A stretch of DNA of 64,000 bases, from positions 4,092,001-4,156,000 of the forward strand of contig OX327704.1 in NCBI GenBank assembly GCA_946807835.1, written 5' to 3'. The position numbers were made by a program, and so were the translations under genes. Below are positions 62,199 through 64,000 of this stretch, piece after piece. How positions within the stretch are numbered: the stretch's first letter is position 1; each line of letters opens with the position of its first letter. The DNA is from Ailanthus altissimus (Eukaryota; Streptophyta; Magnoliopsida; Sapindales; Simaroubaceae). The notes under the pieces were generated by a model. It was not told the origin of the DNA and did no database searches. It was given only the letters and a program-made list of their open reading frames with translations.

Positions 62199-63060
62199 TA
62201 GTGCAAAGAAAAGTAATTGAATGCCCATAAATAGAAAATTAAACTTTTTTTATGCACTGGAGTAACGCGTAGCGCCAAGGCCACTGTTGTTACAACGCTG
62301 TTAATGGTTCAAAATATGGTCAATGATTGTTGGGTCAAATCTAAATAGGTTAAATTTTGGGTTGAATCTCCATGAATTGAGTCGGGTAGACCCGATTCTC
62401 CCACAAATAATTAAAAATCCCTAAAATTTGACCTTAAATTTACCAACTTTATATTTGTAAATATAAAAAAATAGACCACAAAAAATTGGGTCAAAATTAA
62501 GATTTATTTACAAATTTTTTTAAAATTTTTATGTTAAATTATAATTACTTAAAGTTAGAGGGGGTCGAGTGAGAAAAATTAATTATTTAGGATTTATATA
62601 AAAATATTTCAAATGTTTGAGGTTAAAATGTAATTACATAAAACTTTAGGGGGTTATATGAAAATAGTAATCACTGTGGTCCTATTTGCAAATATACTAA
62701 ACTTTAATGGTCAAATATAATTAATAAAATTTTAAGAGATCTAAATGATATTTACCATATAAACCCTAATTTATACCCTCTCACTCACGTGCGCCGCCTT
62801 TTTTTAATAATTTTTTAAACTGTTAAAAAAAATAAAAAACAGTAAATGAAATTTTGATGTTTTTTATCTTTAATTCTTTAAATCAATGATCATTAATCAT
62901 ATTTGAACCTCAAATTACATTAAAAATATAAATTTAATATTTTTTTATCTCAATAAAATTATAAAAAAATATATAAATATAATATCTTTACCTTAAATAA
63001 TTATATGGAAAATATATTCAAATATATGTATTAATAATTTTAATAATTTAACATTATTTC
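62199..63060 (-). other. 5' internal region of the outer copia element (decayed)
   Basis: Where leader and gag of the outer element should be. AT-rich with no gag motif; an aaattgggtcaaa-type sequence and a GGGTAGACCCGATTC-like stretch at 62385 may come from another small insertion. Confidence 0.4.
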
Positions 63061-63073
63061 TGCTCTGATACCA
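63061..63073 (-). other. Primer-binding site of the outer copia element
   Basis: TGCTCTGATACCA, reverse complement of TGGTATCAGAGCA (tRNA-Met type), two bases from the 5' LTR at 63076. Confidence 0.85.
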
Positions 63074-63075
63074 CT

Positions 63076-63561
63076 TATTAGAAATAATCATATATTGAAT
63101 TTATATTTATATAAATATAATACAAGATCTATCATGTCAAATTATTAAGATAAATGTTAAAAAAAACATACTTATAAAATTTATGGTGATTAGAACTTTG
63201 AAAATTAGCAGTCTTGAATTAAGAGTATAATGACCTTCTACAATCAAATTTATATAGACTCAATGAGTTTCTCTCTCTGTAATAGAAAAAAAAAAAAAAC
63301 TTTATGTGAATTGATTTGATTTGGAGATCACAACCCTAAAAGATACATTTATATACTAAGTTAAATTATGATCTCATTACTCATAATTCAATTAGTATTG
63401 AGTTTCTACACATAATAAGTCCATATCAAATTAAATGTCTCTAGAGCTCAATAAAATATAATCCAAAAAAATTATTTAAATTAATTATTATTTAAAATAA
63501 CTCATAATATATAATTATTATTAATATATGAGCCAACATCAAAAAATAATAAAACTTAACA
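63076..63561 (-). repeat. 5' LTR of the outer copia element
   Basis: 486 bp, TATTAGAAATAATC (terminal TG mutated to TA) to AAACTTAACA. Pairs with 50118-50606. Most differences from the partner are G/C in the partner and A/T here. Confidence 0.9.
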
Positions 63562-63566
63562 TCTCT

Positions 63567-63909
63567 TTGATCTCAATTTGTCCGTCTAATTACAAGTGCT
63601 GACGAAGAAAGCAAACACCTGAAGATGGTTACCCATTTTTGTCAAAATGAGATAGAAGACAGCATCATCAAATTTATGCCCTCATATTCACTCCACGAAC
63701 ACAAAATCATTCTTCAATCAATCTAATATATATACACTATTGACTTGGTAATTTATTTCTCTGTATTAACAAAATCATTCATTTAAGTTCAATTAATGAT
63801 CCAAACACTAACCCATTTAAGTACTCTATATGAGCACAAAACCATGAGATTAAAACTTGTTATAATTTTAATTACTCAATAGAAAGAGGATTTGACACAT
63901 ATCACAATT

Positions 63910-63945
<36 letters not shown>

Positions 63946-64000
63946 AGAGAGAGAGAGAAATAATCTAGTTATTTACATAATTTACTATATAATAAACATT
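63567..64000. repeat. Intergenic DNA with an (AT)n(AG)n microsatellite
   Basis: AT dinucleotides at 63914-63942 pass to AG dinucleotides by 63959. Nothing else recognised before the window end. Confidence 0.6.

Larger units (their letters stand above)
50118..63561 (-). mobile_element. Nested Ty1/copia element (host of two younger insertions)
   Basis: The outer element runs from its 3' LTR (50118-50606) to its 5' LTR (63076-63561). Both outer flanks are TCTCT (50113-50117 and 63562-63566), a perfect 5-bp target duplication. A minus-strand polypurine tract and PBS sit just inside the LTRs. Removing the 2699-bp gypsy solo LTR (52197-54895), the 5430-bp Tork-type element (56764-62193) and one copy of each 5-bp duplication leaves a host of about 5.3 kb, the usual copia size. 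Its own coding region is badly decayed. Confidence 0.9.

Overview
The window is nuclear DNA of a flowering plant, most likely a eudicot. The evidence is AT-rich intergenic sequence, GT-AG introns, Ty1/copia and Ty3/gypsy LTR retrotransposons with tRNA-Met primer-binding sites (TGGTATCAGAGC), tRNA-derived SINEs, a hAT-type non-autonomous transposon, and one multi-exon cellular gene. The species cannot be named from the sequence. No rRNA, tRNA gene, CRISPR array or bacterial-style operon was seen.

Layout. (a) 1-13.8 kb: decayed plus-strand copia elements that share a long (about 2 kb) LTR. There are three LTR copies (from 1358, 7425 and 11343), and the middle one is interrupted by a 1.8 kb hAT-like element filled with a 42-bp minisatellite. 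(b) 13.8-15.5 kb: minus-strand LTR with primer-binding site, followed by an (AT)n(GA)n microsatellite. (c) 16.9-22.5 kb: the only intact-looking host gene, a minus-strand WD40-repeat protein of the plant WDR44-like type, with seven coding exons (691 aa), a 5'UTR intron and a two-codon uORF. (d) 22.9-31.3 kb: a SINE with clean target-site duplications, then a minus-strand remnant of a Ty3/gypsy Tat-type element (gag and protease), with a plus-strand antisense ORF remnant and a 51-bp minisatellite; reverse transcriptase and integrase are missing. (e) 31-50 kb: AT-rich intergenic DNA with further SINEs, three solo LTRs of one copia-related family, a foldback cluster and a diverged tandem duplication. 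(f) 50,118-63,561: one minus-strand copia element bounded by the same TSD (TCTCT) at both ends, carrying two nested insertions: a 2.7 kb gypsy solo LTR with TSD ATACT, and a nearly complete, mutated Tnt1/Tork-type copia element.

Apart from the WD40 gene, everything recognisable is mobile-element derived and mostly broken. I found no convincing undescribed biological system. The most unusual structures are the hAT element carrying an expanded minisatellite, the gag/protease plus antisense-ORF Tat remnant, the foldback cluster at 42.8-43.2 kb, and a solo-LTR family in which one U3 site holds either an AACAGTA-type or a GCGGCGCT-type short-motif array. The many short ORFs elsewhere are by-products of low-complexity or transposon DNA.
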